Shown: in pieces, positions 34,764 through 46,771 of the stretch | Position numbering within the stretch: position 1 is the stretch's first letter | Layout: each line of letters begins with the position of its first letter | NCBI GenBank assembly: GCA_036346255.1 | Contig: CM070633.1 | Location: 8,494,001 to 8,558,000, forward strand | Direction of reading: 5' to 3' | DNA length: 64,000 nt | DNA from: Ampelocalamus luodianensis | Taxonomy: Eukaryota > Streptophyta > Magnoliopsida > Poales > Poaceae | The notes under the pieces: generated by a model | Databases searched by the model: none | What the model was told of the DNA's origin: nothing | Seen by the model: the letters and a program-made list of their open reading frames with translations, nothing else | Program-made: the position numbers and the translations under genes

Positions 34764-36880
34764 TGTAACACCTTGGCCCAACACTAAGCCTGAAATGCCA
34801 CCAAACTACCATAACTGCTAATTTTAACAATTAACAATAAATTCCAGTAAGCAATTCAATACTAACACCCGTCCACAGGTCAGAATAACGTATAAATAAC
34901 GACATGGCAAGCACAGATATTTAAACCCTAGGTAGTAAGCAAGATAACAGTTCAAGAATCGAGTAACACTAATCCAAAAGAGGCTACTGAATGAATAACA
35001 AGTTCCAAGCAATCATCTAGAGGTCTATCAAAGTCTAAAGGGTTAAATCATCATGCTAAGGTAAAGCTTCTTCATGACAATGATCAAATGATTTAGTGTA
35101 TGCCGTGTTCCAAGTGCTATCCTCTCCCAAGAAGTGTCGTCAACGATCATCTAAAATAACAATAAAGTAAGGGTGAGTCAACGACTTAGCAAGTACAATA
35201 ATAAACAATGAACAATGTTTAAACATTAACACATAATATCATCATTAACATCATTTGTTCACTTTTCTTTATTCTCATGCTCAATCATGCAATTCTCTTT
35301 CTTTATTCTCATACACATTCACCAATTACTTTTCATACAATGCATCTCTACGCTACATGTTCGCATGCACTTCTTTTACGTATACCGGTATAGCATAAGT
35401 GTTCACCCATCGATGATACACCCTCAAGCCCGTCCTCCTAAAGGATCAGGGACATCCTCCACTCCCGTGGAGTTGTGATCAACATGATCACTTTCTCATA
35501 TGCAATGATGTATATGAATGCATAAGTAATCATAGATTTATCATTATTAATCATCAACCATCAACCTTGTATCCATCAAATCCAAATAACTCATGACCAT
35601 TCACATTACTTGCATTTAGATAAAGCAAAAGTACAACAATATAATGGTAATAAATGGTAAAGCATACAGTGTTTAACCAATGAACACCGTTTACCATGCA
35701 CTTGCCTGTTTATCCTTGTGACGCCGGAGAGCGAAACGACGGCAAATCACACGAGACCCCACTTCCTGGACAAAAAAAATAATAATTCAAAACACATACC
35801 AAAATCTTCACATTACAACACCAACACCTTACTCTAACCGTCATCGCACGACTACGCCAAACCGACCTTTTTTAACCCAAAACTACTGGACACACTACCC
35901 GCTGTCCCGATAGTAAAATAGTTCTATCTTACTCATCTGAGCTCCAAATTCAACCATACAAGACTTTATGAAATTCTTACGAAACAACCTATATTTTTCT
36001 AGTTATGACGAAAATCTGATTCTACCGTTTTCTAACTCATTTCTTTACCCGAAGACCGTTCCAGATTCTGTCAGGACAATCTGTTTCATAAATTTATATC
36101 TTTAATTCTACAACTTGAACATATATGAACACCATGAGTTATGAAAACTACACAAAATTTTCTACAGTATTCAAGTTGACACCAATATTTAATTTTACCA
36201 ATTTCTACACGAAATCGACCCAACTACATGAAGTCTGCCATCTACGTTCCGAATCTGGACAGCAGCCTTCCAGAGACTTCATCTTTTCGCTCACTACTCC
36301 TTTTTTTAACGATCCATACTTTCCTGGAAAGCTAACACGATAACCTAAGTTTTATCTAATTACACCGAACTCTAATTCCAAACCTAAATACCCCTAATCA
36401 TCCCCGCAACGTTCTGCCCTAATCTTGACGAATCTGGACAGAAAAGTCATCTACTCTTCTCCTTGACCAAACGTTCTAAAAGCTGAATAGAGATTAACTT
36501 GGGACAAATCTCCAGTGAGATCCTCCTCTTCTTCTTCCTCCTTTTTCCTTCTCCTCTCTTCCTCCTTTCCTCCCCTTCTTTCCCTGGACAGCAGCAAGGG
36601 GGAGTGGTGGCTGCTAGACAGCAGCAAGGGGAGAAGGACCGCTGGACAGCAGCAAAGGGGGAGAGGGGCTGCTGCTAGTGTTATGGTTTGGGCAAACCCC
36701 TTGTTAGGTGGTGGCTGCCCCCTCCCCCCTCCCTCCCTCCCTCCCCCCATTGGGCCAAGGGAGTCATGGGCCTCTGGTCCCGATCTCTTTCCCCCTCCTA
36801 ATTTCTGAAATATCAGTGTTAAATCTATGCTAATTCCTTTCTAAATCATATAGTCATCTAAGGTTAAACGAGATATTACA
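34764..36880 (-). mobile_element. Solo LTR Z (2117 bp), TSD GCAAG
   Basis: GCAAG lies on both sides (34759-34763 and 36881-36885). The minus strand starts TGTAATATCTCG and ends AAGGTGTTACA, the same terminal pattern as the gypsy LTR at 18805 and the solo LTR at 54844, so it is probably a Ty3/gypsy LTR of a related family. C/T-rich TTCCTCCTTTTTCCTTCTCC-type sequence at 36530-36760 is a purine-rich leader in element sense. No internal region. Confidence 0.9.
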
Positions 36881-36989
36881 GCAAGGTTAATACTGGTCCA
36901 AATAACAGAACTTGTTTGACTGTGGTATCTAAGCAAGGGAATAACATATAAACTACGTAGTATGTATGTATGTATGCACCATCTACACC

Positions 36990-37440
36990 TTGGGAATGGG
37001 CGGCATTAGGAAAGTAATTAAGGGCCGCAGGAAATCGAATAAATTCCCTCGTTCTAAAAGGAGACCAGAAAATGGCCAGATGAGCATAGTCCTCATGAAG
37101 TCCGTGCAAAATGGTGAGAATCATCGGAAGATTGGTTGGTCCACATCGCCAAAAGCTTCGGCAAGTGTCTTGAGCTTGGAGCAATACTCCATGACTGTCT
37201 TGTCGCCTTGGACAACCGCCCGGAAATTTAGCCTCCAACTGACCCTGAACAGATTCTCAATGGAATCCCAGATCGTCTTGGCGGAGGCTCCGGGATTCGT
37301 GACTATATCGAAGATTTCCATGGAGATGGAACCATATAGCCAGGAGAGGACAGTGTATCCAGCTGGCGTGTTCTTCTCTGTAATCTCGGTCTTAAGAGTC
37401 TCACGTCTGATTTTCAGACTTCACAGGCATGGACAAAAGA
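36990..37440 (-). pseudogene. Ty1/copia gag fragment (UBN2-type gag domain)
   Basis: Minus-strand translation gives MEIFDIVTNPGASAKTIWDS, IENLFRVSWRLNFRAVVQGD, and KTVMEYCSKLKTLAEAFGDV. After a one-base shift it continues ILTILHGLHEDYAHLAIFWS. This is the conserved copia gag core (TAKEIWD..L...F, K.L.D.L, ...LNGL...Y). The lengths of the normal N- and C-terminal parts, the zinc knuckle and the LTRs are absent, so it is an isolated fragment. Confidence 0.85.
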
Positions 37441-38340
37441 GTAAGTGGTACTGATCAGATTGTCATCTACCTCCTAGTGAGTTGCTGTCCTACCACCGTA
37501 AAGCTCATTCATTTCGTTTGCCAATCCATATTCACTTATGCGCACACCCCTCTTCTGCCCTGTTCATTTATATACATCTAGCTATAATAAGTTTCTCACT
37601 TCTGTCTTGCCCTCTAATGTCATCTTCATTTTTTCTTAGTCTTGTCTAACAGGCGAGGAGAGCTAGGTCCATCATTGGGGAAGAAGTACTTGTTTGTTTC
37701 CTCAGTGATCTCTTATCCCATCAGACTGTAATCTGATGTCGCTGAAAATTATCACGGGTTTGATCTTGATGATGAACCATTTGGGATTGAGCAGCGTCAG
37801 GAGAACGGACATAGCAGATTGTGAGGTTGTGCCCTACAGGCACATAGTGCTATAGCACCATGAGGAGTACTTTCTGATTATGGGTTGCCCGCTATCCTGA
37901 GATTCCTGACGAAGACGATCGACAATAGTGAATTGCAGATTGCAAACTTACATATTTGTTCGATGCTTGGAATTCTTGAGTTCGAGTTTCTTCACTGAGG
38001 GAGATGTTAGATGATTGTGATATGGATATATCTGCTTTTCTAGATTATCTACTGTCTGGCACGACTGCAGCTTTTCTAAAAAACAGTTTCCGACTGAGCT
38101 GAAAAAGTTTCGTGTTTAGCTGTCTAACTTTTAAGTAGGCTGGTTGAAGCTTCTGAGTTGAAAAATATCTGAAATGCCTCTAAGAAAAATGATGACTTGT
38201 TTGATACTATTTAACGGAGACTTTATGTGGAATTGATTTTTTTTTTACACGTGATATACAAATGTAAATCTAAGTGTTAAACGTAATACATTTATAATTG
38301 ACAAGTACTAAATACCAAATATTACATATATATCGTCCTT
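37441..38340. other. Low-repeat stretch, no supported gene
   Basis: Mixed composition with short open pieces only. An acceptor-like TTTTTCTTAGTCTTGTCTAA followed by CAG at about 37650 precedes a 27-codon frame, but no splice partner or family supports an exon. The T-run and the AAGCTTCTGAGTTG-type words at 38040-38230 resemble subterminal sequence of a PIF/Harbinger element. Confidence 0.3.
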
Positions 38341-38352
38341 GTTTTGATCTTT

Positions 38353-38580
38353 CGCCTATCGGATCGTCATGCTACCAAACAAAGCCGCTACAACATCACG
38401 CAGGTCGGCCATGTCAGTATCATCCATAGCAGTCATAACATCATGTGCAATGAGGTTGTTCGACATATCCCTATCCATATAATCTTCATCCCCCTCTACA
38501 CTATCAAAATATATATCACGCAGAACATTGTCTCGAATGAAATTATGCAAAGCCCAGATGCCGGCAACGGATGTATCTAG
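38353..38580 (-). pseudogene. PIF/Harbinger transposase C-terminal fragment
   Basis: The minus-strand frame contains WALHNFIRDNVLRD, matching the M-ALHNFIR-D motif that ends the DDE domain of PIF/Harbinger (HARBI1-like) transposases. An acidic tail follows (SVEGDEDYMDRDMSNN) and then RDVVAALFGSMTIR-stop. The catalytic residues of the DDE domain are not present. Adjacent element ends could not be defined. Confidence 0.75.
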
Positions 38581-38934
38581 TATATTTATTTACGATCCTC
38601 TCAGAAACAAATAGCATTTATTTACGAACATGCACATTAGTACCTTCTTTGGCGTGGCAAACATGCAAATGCTGCAAATCCTAACGGCAAAAATGCAGTT
38701 CACCTTAAGCAAAATTACTTTCTTTGACGGTGGCATAACAAATTCTCAAAAGTATTTCCTCACAAGAAGCAAACATAGGTACCAGAGTAACCGGATAACT
38801 TAAGCTCCTTAGAATAAGAGTGTAGGTAATTCATGCAGAGTAAATCAAAAGACGGCACAACCCAGTCATAAATCATCTCCAGAGTCCAGACACCAGTGCA
38901 GTGCTTACGTCCAACACTACCTTCCAGTTACCAT

Positions 38935-39332
38935 TCATAAGTCCGAATACACAACAGCGGTACCGCAATAGGCAGCGACAGAGATAACGCAAAGCAGCAC
39001 AAGCGCCGGGTTGTTGAGCGCGTCCATCGTATAGTTGACAACGACAACGGCAACGCAAAACGAATGAGTACTAGGAGGGCCTGGGTGAAATATGAAATGA
39101 CAAATTAATCAAAGAGCCTACTTACCATGAGACACCATTGTCTGTCCTGTCTTGTGCCTGCTTAGCTGCTTCGAGCTGTTCAAGCAGATAGTGCAGCTCT
39201 TTTTTTCTTCTCCTCAACACGTTTGTGGTCTGCCAATGTACTGGAGCTGTCAATCTGCAGGAGTAGTTCAATCAACCCTACCCTCTTCTCGAAAATCCTT
39301 TCGTACTCCAACACGCTCAGTTTCTGATCCAT
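38935..39332 (-). pseudogene. Small unrecognised coiled-coil gene or pseudogene
   Basis: On the minus strand ATG at 39332 opens MDQKLSVLEYERIFEKRVGL, then IELLLQIDSSSTLADHKRVE, then EKKK. At a run of seven A (39200-39206) the frame meets a stop 5 codons later (RAALSA), but a +1 shift continues ELHYLLEQLEAAKQAQDRTD then NGVS. A donor-like GTAAGT (39125-39120) and an acceptor CTCCTAG (39071) would join it to an exon encoding NPALVLLCVISVAAYCGTAV then VYSDL-stop, a possible membrane segment. That intron would be only 55 nt, short for plants. Heptad-like Leu/Glu pattern suggests coiled coil. No family is recognised; the frameshift argues for a pseudogene. Confidence 0.35.
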
Positions 39333-40258
39333 CTCAACACAGAAATTAAAAAGATTAACAAAGGGTAATCGATCTCTTGCTACCCCAAATAAAAGAGAGA
39401 ATGAAAAGGCAACCTAGCTTGAGCATTTGATTTGAGTAAAGCAAATTGTACATACAATGACATTTCACATTCTGCTAACGAGTAAGGTAGGTAGATGATT
39501 TAACATCACCTACGGATATGTAATTTTGACATGAGGCATGCACAATTACTTATCTGTTGAATGATAAAACTCCACCAGGGGCCGGTAAATTTACATGTGT
39601 CAGATCGTATGGATGAGGTATTGGTGATAATGCACATAATATGACCACGGTGGATGATTTCAGGACACAGTTTATCCATTAATTAAAACGGCTTTCCAAA
39701 GAACATGATAAATGGTTGGATCTTGGAATTTTTTGGGTTCCAGGGGACAATTAAAAGGGATAAATTATAGTGGATAATTTCATAGGATTCATGGGCCAAA
39801 GTATGGTTTTTGGAGGTAGGTCCCAACCAGATGTTAGCATGGACTCTCAAAGTGTATTGACGTGAATCAGCAATGGAACTCATGTCAAAAGTCAAAACTG
39901 TCAGCCAGAGTATCATCTAAATTTCTGGCTGGAACAAATTAAGTGATTGATTTACGTGCGCTCTTCTCTTGTTGTGGATTATGGTGCTGTGCAAGATCTA
40001 ATAGTGCGAGGTTACTTCTTCACTGATCCGAGCTTGCTCAAGTTACAAGGGAAACTAAACTTAGTTTCTCAGCGGGGTTCCATCTTGATTTACATTGGTT
40101 TGTAGATGAAAGCTACACCGACATGAGAAATTCATTTCTTTACCAGGGAACATTTTGAATTGATTAGGTTTTGTGCCGAAAGGAGATTAAAACATTTCTT
40201 TACCAGATGGTTTGAAAGGAGATTAAAACATTTTTGCTGCCATCACCATTAGTTCTAG
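39333..40258. other. Intergenic region, no gene recognised
   Basis: A/T-rich with a ~34 bp tandem duplication near 40180-40240 (GAAAGGAGATTAAAACATTT twice). It could include the promoter of the minus-strand coiled-coil gene, but no TATA box is placed convincingly. Confidence 0.35.
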
Positions 40259-40423
40259 ATGAGGGCACTGACCTTCATGGCAGAAAATTTTGACGGTGTA
40301 ATGATCAAGAAGAAATCGGAAATGAAGTTCCTAGTGCGACTTCTGTCAAAGGAGGGTGATCTGGAATCTAAGGAAGAAAGAGTAGTTTCGACAAGAAGGG
40401 ATCACAAGAACCAATTGAGCTAA
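40259..40423 (+). CDS. Short open frame of 54 codons, unknown
   Basis: ATG at 40259 reads MRALTFMAENFDGVMIKKKS, then EMKFLVRLLSKEGDLESKEE, and ends QLS-stop. Charged and helical in look. There is no neighbour or family to support it; it may be chance. Confidence 0.15.
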   Translation: MRALTFMAENFDGVMIKKKSEMKFLVRLLSKEGDLESKEERVVSTRRDHKNQLS

Positions 40424-40955
40424 TCAACGCTAACAGTTATCCTATTAGGTTCGGGCTTCATTATAAGGAGGCTAGTCATCTCGATCATGATAGATAGTGA
40501 TTTGTAAGAGGGTTAGCCTGAAAATGGACAACTACCTTAGCAAAAAAAAAGGCTAATCTAACACTAGACATTAGCAGAATTGTTCGTGCAGCAGCAGAGC
40601 ATCCAAGATCTAACGCATGTACTGATCCACACAACAATCACAACATCGGGCATTGGGGCTGGAGTCTGGAGAGGAGGATTATGCCGTATCGGTCACAGGC
40701 CAGAGAGGAGGACGGCGCCAGCCACGGGCTGCAGAGGAGGCGACGACCGGGAGGGGAAGAGGATGCCGGTGACGGGGTTGGAGGAATCTGGCGAGGAGTT
40801 GGAGAGGAGAACAACGATGACGGGCTAGAGGGGAGTCAGAGGAGGAGAAGGGAGCTGGTCGGAGTCGGAGGAGGAGGACAGAACCGGTTGGAGTAGGAGG
40901 GAGGCGACGCGCGGGGCCATGGGCGGGCAGCCAGGGGTGGCGCGGGGTGGAAACC
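40424..40955. other. Target DNA left of the gypsy element; GA-rich repeats
   Basis: From 40660 it is G/A-rich with words such as CGGAGTCGGAGGAGG and GCGGGGCCATGGGCGGGCAG that recur, diverged, right of the element at 57150-57370. It may be part of an old DNA transposon or GC-rich leader. No gene is supported. Confidence 0.35.
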
Positions 40956-41699
40956 TGTTGATGACAAGATTTGACATCTATAATGAATGGCATTTTTAAA
41001 GACCTCCTGGGAGGTCTTGACCGCCAAAAACCTCCTAAAAGATCCTAAAAGGTGGTCTTTACAAAATGACCATCTCCACAAAGACCTCCTGAGAGGTCCT
41101 GGAGGTGGTCTTCGCAAAATGACCACCTCTGGAGGGTGGTCTTCGCAAAACAAGAGGTCCTGAGCGACGTCTACAAGGACTTCCTCAGAAGCGGCTATGT
41201 GGATTCATCATGACCGCTCAAGACCTCCTCAAGAGGGGCCACGTGACCCACTCAGGACCTCATCAGAGTCGCTCGACGTTTTGGCCAAGAGCGCCCGGGA
41301 CCTCCCGAGGCGGCCACGTGGCTTCATCAGAGCCGTCCAGGATCTCCCAGGGGTACTACGTGGCGTCATCAGAAGCATTAACGACCTTCACAGAAATGGT
41401 CACGTGGCTTCATCGTGTTCGTCTAGGGCCTCCTCAGAGCACCTACACGGCCCAGTTAGAGCCGTCTAGGACCTCCTCAGGGTGTCCGCGTGGCTTCATC
41501 AGAGCCTTCTAGGACCTCCTCAGAGCACTTATGCGGCCCAATCAGAACCATTTAGGACCTTCTCCGGAGCATTTACGTGGCTACATCAAGACCATTCAAG
41601 ATCTCCTCAGGCTTCATCAGGATCGCCCAGGACCTCCTACGGAGTATCCACGTGGCCTAACTAAGACCACCCAGGATCTCCCCAGGAGCACCCTTGAGG

Positions 41700-41915
41700 A
41701 CCACCTCAAGACCTCTCCAGGAGCTGCCACGTGGACCTCTCGAGACCTCTCCAGGAGCTGACACGTGGACCTCTTGAGACCTCTCCAGGAGCTGCCACGT
41801 GGACCTCTCCAGACCTCTCCAGGAGCTGACACGTGGACCTCTCGAGACCTCTCCAGGAGCTACCACGTGGGCCTCTCGAGACCTCTCCAGGAGCTGACAC
41901 ATGGATTTCTCAATA
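41700..41915. repeat. Minisatellite of ~35 bp units with CACGTG cores in LTR U3
   Basis: Six or so units of ACCTCTCCAGGAGCTGCCAC plus GTGGACCTCTCGAG, alternating GCC and GAC before ACGTGG. The 3' LTR has only about three units at 54118-54225, so the array length differs between the two LTRs. Confidence 0.9.
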
Positions 41916-42275
41916 CCTCCCAGGAGCAATCACAACCGTCCAGGACCACTCCCAGGAGATCTACACCATCCAGGATCACTCCCAGGAGGTTTGCGCCGTT
42001 CACGATCACCATCAGGAAATCTATGCCGTCCATGATCTCTTCAAAGCTTCTCGCGCGGACCTTCCACGAGGACCTCCTAGGGCCTCACGCAAAGACTTCT
42101 TCAAGACTTCCCGCCGAGCATCCAAAACTTCCTTTCAGGAGTTCTTTAAGGGAATTTACGTGACCAGATAGGAAAGATTTGTTAGTTATAGAAGGTTTGG
42201 AAATCATAACCGAATCATATTTGTAGATTTGTTCGGTTTAGGAGTCCTGGTCTCCTATGGCTAAGACCTGTTGCC

Positions 42276-42285
42276 CTTTAAATAG
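42276..42285 (+). promoter_or_regulatory. TATA-like box in 5' LTR
   Basis: CTTTAAATAG precedes AAGAGGGTCACGACCG. The same box occurs in the 3' LTR at about 54586. Position ~270 bp before the LTR end is reasonable for R/U5. Confidence 0.55.
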
Positions 42286-42593
42286 AAGAGGGTCACGACC
42301 GATTGTAATCATCAACCAATCGATCAAATACCAATCGCATCTTCTTTTATCATAGTTTCTTGTAGTCCCGTACCTTTCCAACCTCTTTTTGCTTCCTGTC
42401 CGGCAAGATCGCAAGATCAACCCGTGCAAAACGCCACCGCACCGTGCCACGACTACCTCCGCCTAGGCGCTGCGCGTTGGTGACAAGATCCGGAGCATTT
42501 GGTTGCTGCTGCGATCATCGTGTTGTGTGCAGCACTATTTTGTGCGCAACACAAATTGACGACTCCACTAGGGAATCGATCTATTCTCCGGCC

Positions 42594-44929
42594 ATGACAA
42601 AAGATGGTTATGCGATCGATTCTAAAAACATCATCACTCCTACACTTGAGGATCTGCCCGAAGAGTACCGTCAGGAGTACGAGGAGCGCAAATTGGAATT
42701 CGACAAGATTATGCTATCATGCTTCCAGAAAACAAGACAAGGTGTTATCAAGAAAGAGGGAGAATTGCCATTTATTTACATTAAGCCCGAGGCAAACCCC
42801 CACTGTAAGTAATGCACCTTTCTCTGAAGAGCAGATTGCTTTGATAATTGATCAGCAAGTAGGTGCTACTGTGGATAGGTTGCTATCTAATCGTCTTAGG
42901 GCTATAGGTCTCGAAGCGCAAAGTGAGAAAGATCTGAAGCGACCTGTTTTGCCTCATGCTTACAATGTTAACAATAATAGTGACGTCCAGCATAGCTCCT
43001 TGCCTGTTAACGCATCGGCGGCAAATATCCCATCTGGAGTAGTCCCACAGGGTAAGCCGATGCAGCATATACATAGCCGAACTAATGGGTTAGTTCCGGT
43101 TGATCATAATACCTCATCACATACTACTGCCATACCCGGATCTATGGCTCTTGTGCCTTTCTCATATGCAGATCCTAGCATGATAAATTCGGGTGCACGT
43201 AATGGTGACAACTTCTGATGGTGTGGGAGACAATTTGACAAACTTGCAAACACCTTTGTACCACATCAGAGCATATTGTACACCTCCTATACTTCCTCAA
43301 GGTTCGGGTATTGCATATGGGCCATTGTCGGACGGTCATTTTTCACACACACAGCTGAACCAAGCTCCACAGTATGCTTATGATACTCTACAACCTAATG
43401 TTTTTAGGCCACCACGACCAGTCAATGAGACACCTAATCGGCCTACAGCCGAGATGTATGTTGGACTAATATGTTTAGAGAGACATTTGGGGTAGAGCCT
43501 AAAGGAAGGTCACATTCATATCAAAAGCCATACCCTGATATTTATGACACTGTGCAATATCCTAGAGGGTTTAGAGTTCCTGAATTTGTTAAGTTTACCG
43601 GAGATGATAATAGATCCACATTGGAACATATGGGCCAATTTATTGTGCAATGTGGTGAAGCTAGTGCTATTGATGCTCTAAAGTTAAGGTTATTTCCTTT
43701 ATCTCTATCTGGCACTGCATTTAATTGGTATACTTCACTTGCACCTAATTCAGTTCACACATGGTCCCAGTTGGAGCAAAAGTTTCATGAATACTTTTAC
43801 ACTGGTGACACTGAGTTAAGATTGTCACATTTAACATCAGTTAAACAAAGACACAATGAACACATTCTTGATTACATTAGGAGGTTTAGAGAGATAAGAA
43901 ACTGATGTTTTAAGCTGATAATTTCTGATAAGGACCTAGCCGATTTGGCTTATTCAGGTTTACTTTCTCACTTAAGGGAAAAGCTAGAGAACCATGATTT
44001 CCTGGATGTTAGTCAAGTATTATAGAAAGCTCTGGCTCAAGAAAGCCAGGCTAAAGAATCTAGAAATTTTCAGAGGTCTAGTGACAAAATAAAAGAAGGT
44101 AGTCCTAATGTTCACATGCTGGAATACAAATCTGAAAATTCAGACGATGGTGATATTGATGTTTGTGTGGCCGAATGGGCATGGTCCTCGAAATCCAAAC
44201 CATTTGCTTGCTCAGCCTTAAAACCGATCTCACAGAAAAATCAGCAAGAAGAGATTAAGTACACCTTTGATGTTGCTAAGTGCGATAGAATTTTTGATTA
44301 TTTGTTGCAAGAAAGACAGATCAAGTTGTCTGATGGCCATGTTATACTAGCATCTGAGGAATTAAAAAGGCGTGCATATTGTAAGTGGCACAATTCTTAC
44401 TCACATGCCACTAATGATTGCAATGTTTTTCAGAGATAGGTTTAATCAGCCATCAATGAGGGACGATTGAAGTTTGCTGAAGGACCGAAAATGCAGCTAG
44501 ATCACAATACCTTCCCTGTCAATATGATTGATTTTGAGAACAAGAAAATGCTTATTCGGCCAACTCAAGCTGAATCTACAAAAGGCAAAAATGTGATGAT
44601 AGACATGGGGGCATGAACACATCAAACTCAGGGCTATGCGGTTGTTAAGCCAAAGATGATCAAACCAAAAGCCTAGAAGTTGATCGTTGGAAGATTAATG
44701 AAGGTAAAAGCAAGACCATCAAAAGATTTGAAGGGCCGAAACCTACATTCAAAGAGCTTTTGGCTAAGTATGAGGGTGGCGGTGGCGTGAAATAGCGCTA
44801 ATCGGCCAAATAATTCCAAGCGACCTAGGTCACCTACAATGCATGAGTTTGATGGTCGAAACCGTCATCAAGGGGACTTCCATGTAGCAGCACCCTATCA
44901 TCCTTTTGGGCCACCAATGCCCGCCCCAT
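42594..44929 (+). pseudogene. Ty3/gypsy gag (first part), with frameshifts
   Basis: ATG at 42594 begins MTKDGYAIDSKNIITPTLED, LPEEYRQEYEERKLEFDKIM. A shift near 42795 leads into FSEEQIALIIDQQVGATVDR and LLSNRLRAIGLEAQSEKDLK. After further shifts (near 43200 and 43480) the gag core follows: FRVPEFVKFTGDDNRSTLEH, RLFPLSLSGTAFNWYTSLAP, WSQLEQKFHEYFYTGDTELR and ILDYIRRFREIRN. Stops at 43904 and 44023 interrupt it. A zinc-knuckle-like CKWHNSYSHATNDC lies near 44382. It is cut at 44935 by a solo LTR and its proline/tryptophan-rich tail resumes at 48378. Confidence 0.9.
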
Positions 44930-45725
44930 GGGTTTGTAACAGCCCAAATTTCAAATTTCAGTAAAAATTAAAATTTATTTACTTTTGGGGATTTTCTGAA
45001 ATTTTAAAAGCTTTTTATAAGTATTTTAAAGTCAAAACAAATTTATTTGCAAAATTAAAAGCCAACATTAAGTTGAAAATAATTTTATTAAGTCTAAAAT
45101 AAGTATGGGGATTTCTGTGAATTTTTCCATAATTTTTGGAAGTATTTTGCTATTTTCTAAAGCCTAAATGAATTATCAGAATTTAAACAAATAGAAAAAC
45201 AAAAGAAAAATCAAAAATAGCTTTTGGGCCGAAATCCAACGGCCTCAGCCCAAAACTCTGCGCGCCGCCCATTCATTGTTTGCCGCGCCTCTATCTCTCT
45301 CTCTCCCACCGTCCGATTTAAATCGGACGGCTGCCATTCACCCACGAATCTCTCTTTCAATCTCTCTCTCTCGAACCGTAGGATCTTACAACAACGGCCA
45401 GATCTCGCTCGTACCTCTCCACGTCGCCCTAATGATCGTGACCGTTGGATCAAAATCCAACGGCCCATACTCTTTCTTCCTCCTCTCCTTCTTCTTGCGC
45501 GACCGAAGTCGCTGCGCCATTCGCCGCACGAAAGCTCGATCTCCGCCACGTTTCCCTCCCCCTCTTCACGCGAGAACGTGCGCAACGGCTCCGCCACATC
45601 CAACCGCCCTCACTCCCCACCATCTTCCCCCTTCTTCGCGCCCGGTATGCCCACGCGCCGCAACCGCCGCCGACGTGCCGCAACGGCCGCTGCACACGAT
45701 CTCCTTCCCCGGCCACCCCAGGCCC

Positions 45726-45734
45726 CTATAAAAG
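45726..45734 (+). promoter_or_regulatory. TATA box in solo LTR V
   Basis: CTATAAAAG within GGCCCCTATAAAAGGGAGC, ideal in form and followed by CACCGGGAGCC about 10 bp on. The related LTR Y has CTATAAATAG in an equivalent context on the minus strand near 31438. Confidence 0.65.
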
Positions 45735-46618
45735 GGAGCACCGGGAGCCTCTCTTCACGCCGATCCCGGCCACCATCCACTTGCCCTTAACGCCGTGAGA
45801 TCGCGAATCGCCGATTCCTTGTCGCCGGCCGTGAAACTCTTCGCCGCCTCTAGCGCCGCCGTCACCGCCGCTGCGTCCACGCCGCCACCACCGTCGCCTT
45901 CACCGAGTCGCCGCGAACACGGTGCGCACCACCTCGTCGCCGGAGGACACCCGGAGAGCCCTTCTCGTCGTCGCCTGTACCTCGCCGCTGCCTTCGTCCC
46001 GCCGCCGGTCGCCTCCGTCGTCTATTCGCCGTGCGGGTGAGCGCAGTAGCATCGCCACACCTCCCTCTCTCCTCTAGTACCCTCGCCGCCCGCCGCCGTG
46101 CACCGTAGCGCCGGCGACCATCGGTCCCCGCGCCGGCGCCGTCCTCGCCGACGTGGCATTGCCACATGGCAGCCACCGAGGTGCCACCTGTGCGCCACCG
46201 CGGCAAAGCAGCCCGCGTGGCGCCGCGTCAGCGCCACACGTGTGTGTGCGTGCCACCTCAGGTGCACCAAGTCCCACCCGGCTTGGTAGACCTAGTCTAC
46301 CGTGAGCCGAGCCACTAACACGTGGGGCCCCTACGTCAGAATTTTGTTTTAATTCTTTTAATTCCGAAAATCCTGTAGCCGACGTCAGTATTGCGCAATA
46401 AATAGATTTTTGAATAGAAAAATAATTCGGGAAATTCAATTAAATTTCAGAATTAGGTTTAAAACTTCTAAAATCCATAACTTTTGCATATGAACTCCAA
46501 ATTAGGTGATTCAAATAGCAAAATTTATATAAAATTATAATCTAGCTAACTAAACCAAAATATTTCAATTTGGAGTTATTTTGAACTATGTTTTTGAATT
46601 TATTGGAATTTGAATATT

Positions 46619-46771
46619 TTTTTTTGATGGCCAGGCTTCGCCTGACTGCCTTAAAGAAGAAATCACCGAGGCGCCACGAGTCGATCAGCGCCGACCCGGG
46701 CAGGCGGGGGCCCACAGTCCCCCCGTGCCCCTGAGCAAATTGCTCAGGCCTCCTCGTGAGCACTCTGCGTC
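46619..46771 (-). mobile_element. Short retroposon (SINE-like or 3' LINE end) with 36 bp target duplication
   Basis: A T-run at the left (poly(A) in sense) is followed by GATGGCCAGGCTTCGCCTGA and CGGGGGCCCACAGTCCCC. The flanks GAACTATGTTTTTGAATTTA plus TTGGAATTTGAATATT (46583-46618) and the right copy (46772-46807) differ by one base over 36 bp. Sense 5' end is GACGCAGAGTGCTCACGAGG. Length without tail ~145 bp. The exact SINE family is not recognised. Confidence 0.7.

Larger units (their letters stand above)
40956..42551 (+). mobile_element. 5' LTR of the Tat-type gypsy element (1596 bp)
   Basis: It carries a long U3 made of diverged ~35-60 bp repeats with CCTCCTCAG and CACGTGG words. TATA-like CTTTAAATAG is at 42276, followed by the leader and GTGCGCAACA. 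It aligns with 53385-54843 plus 57117-57127. The 3' copy is ~125 bp shorter through many small deletions, so the insertion is not recent. Confidence 0.92.

Noticed and set aside
41765..42171. Repetitive frames (GPLQTSPGADTW-type) in the gypsy LTR, and similar at 53948-54475
   Set aside because: They translate the LTR minisatellite. The two LTRs do not conserve one frame.
45224..46439. Several 100-190 codon frames on both strands
   Set aside because: They cover the GC-rich promoter and leader of solo LTR V. Composition explains them.
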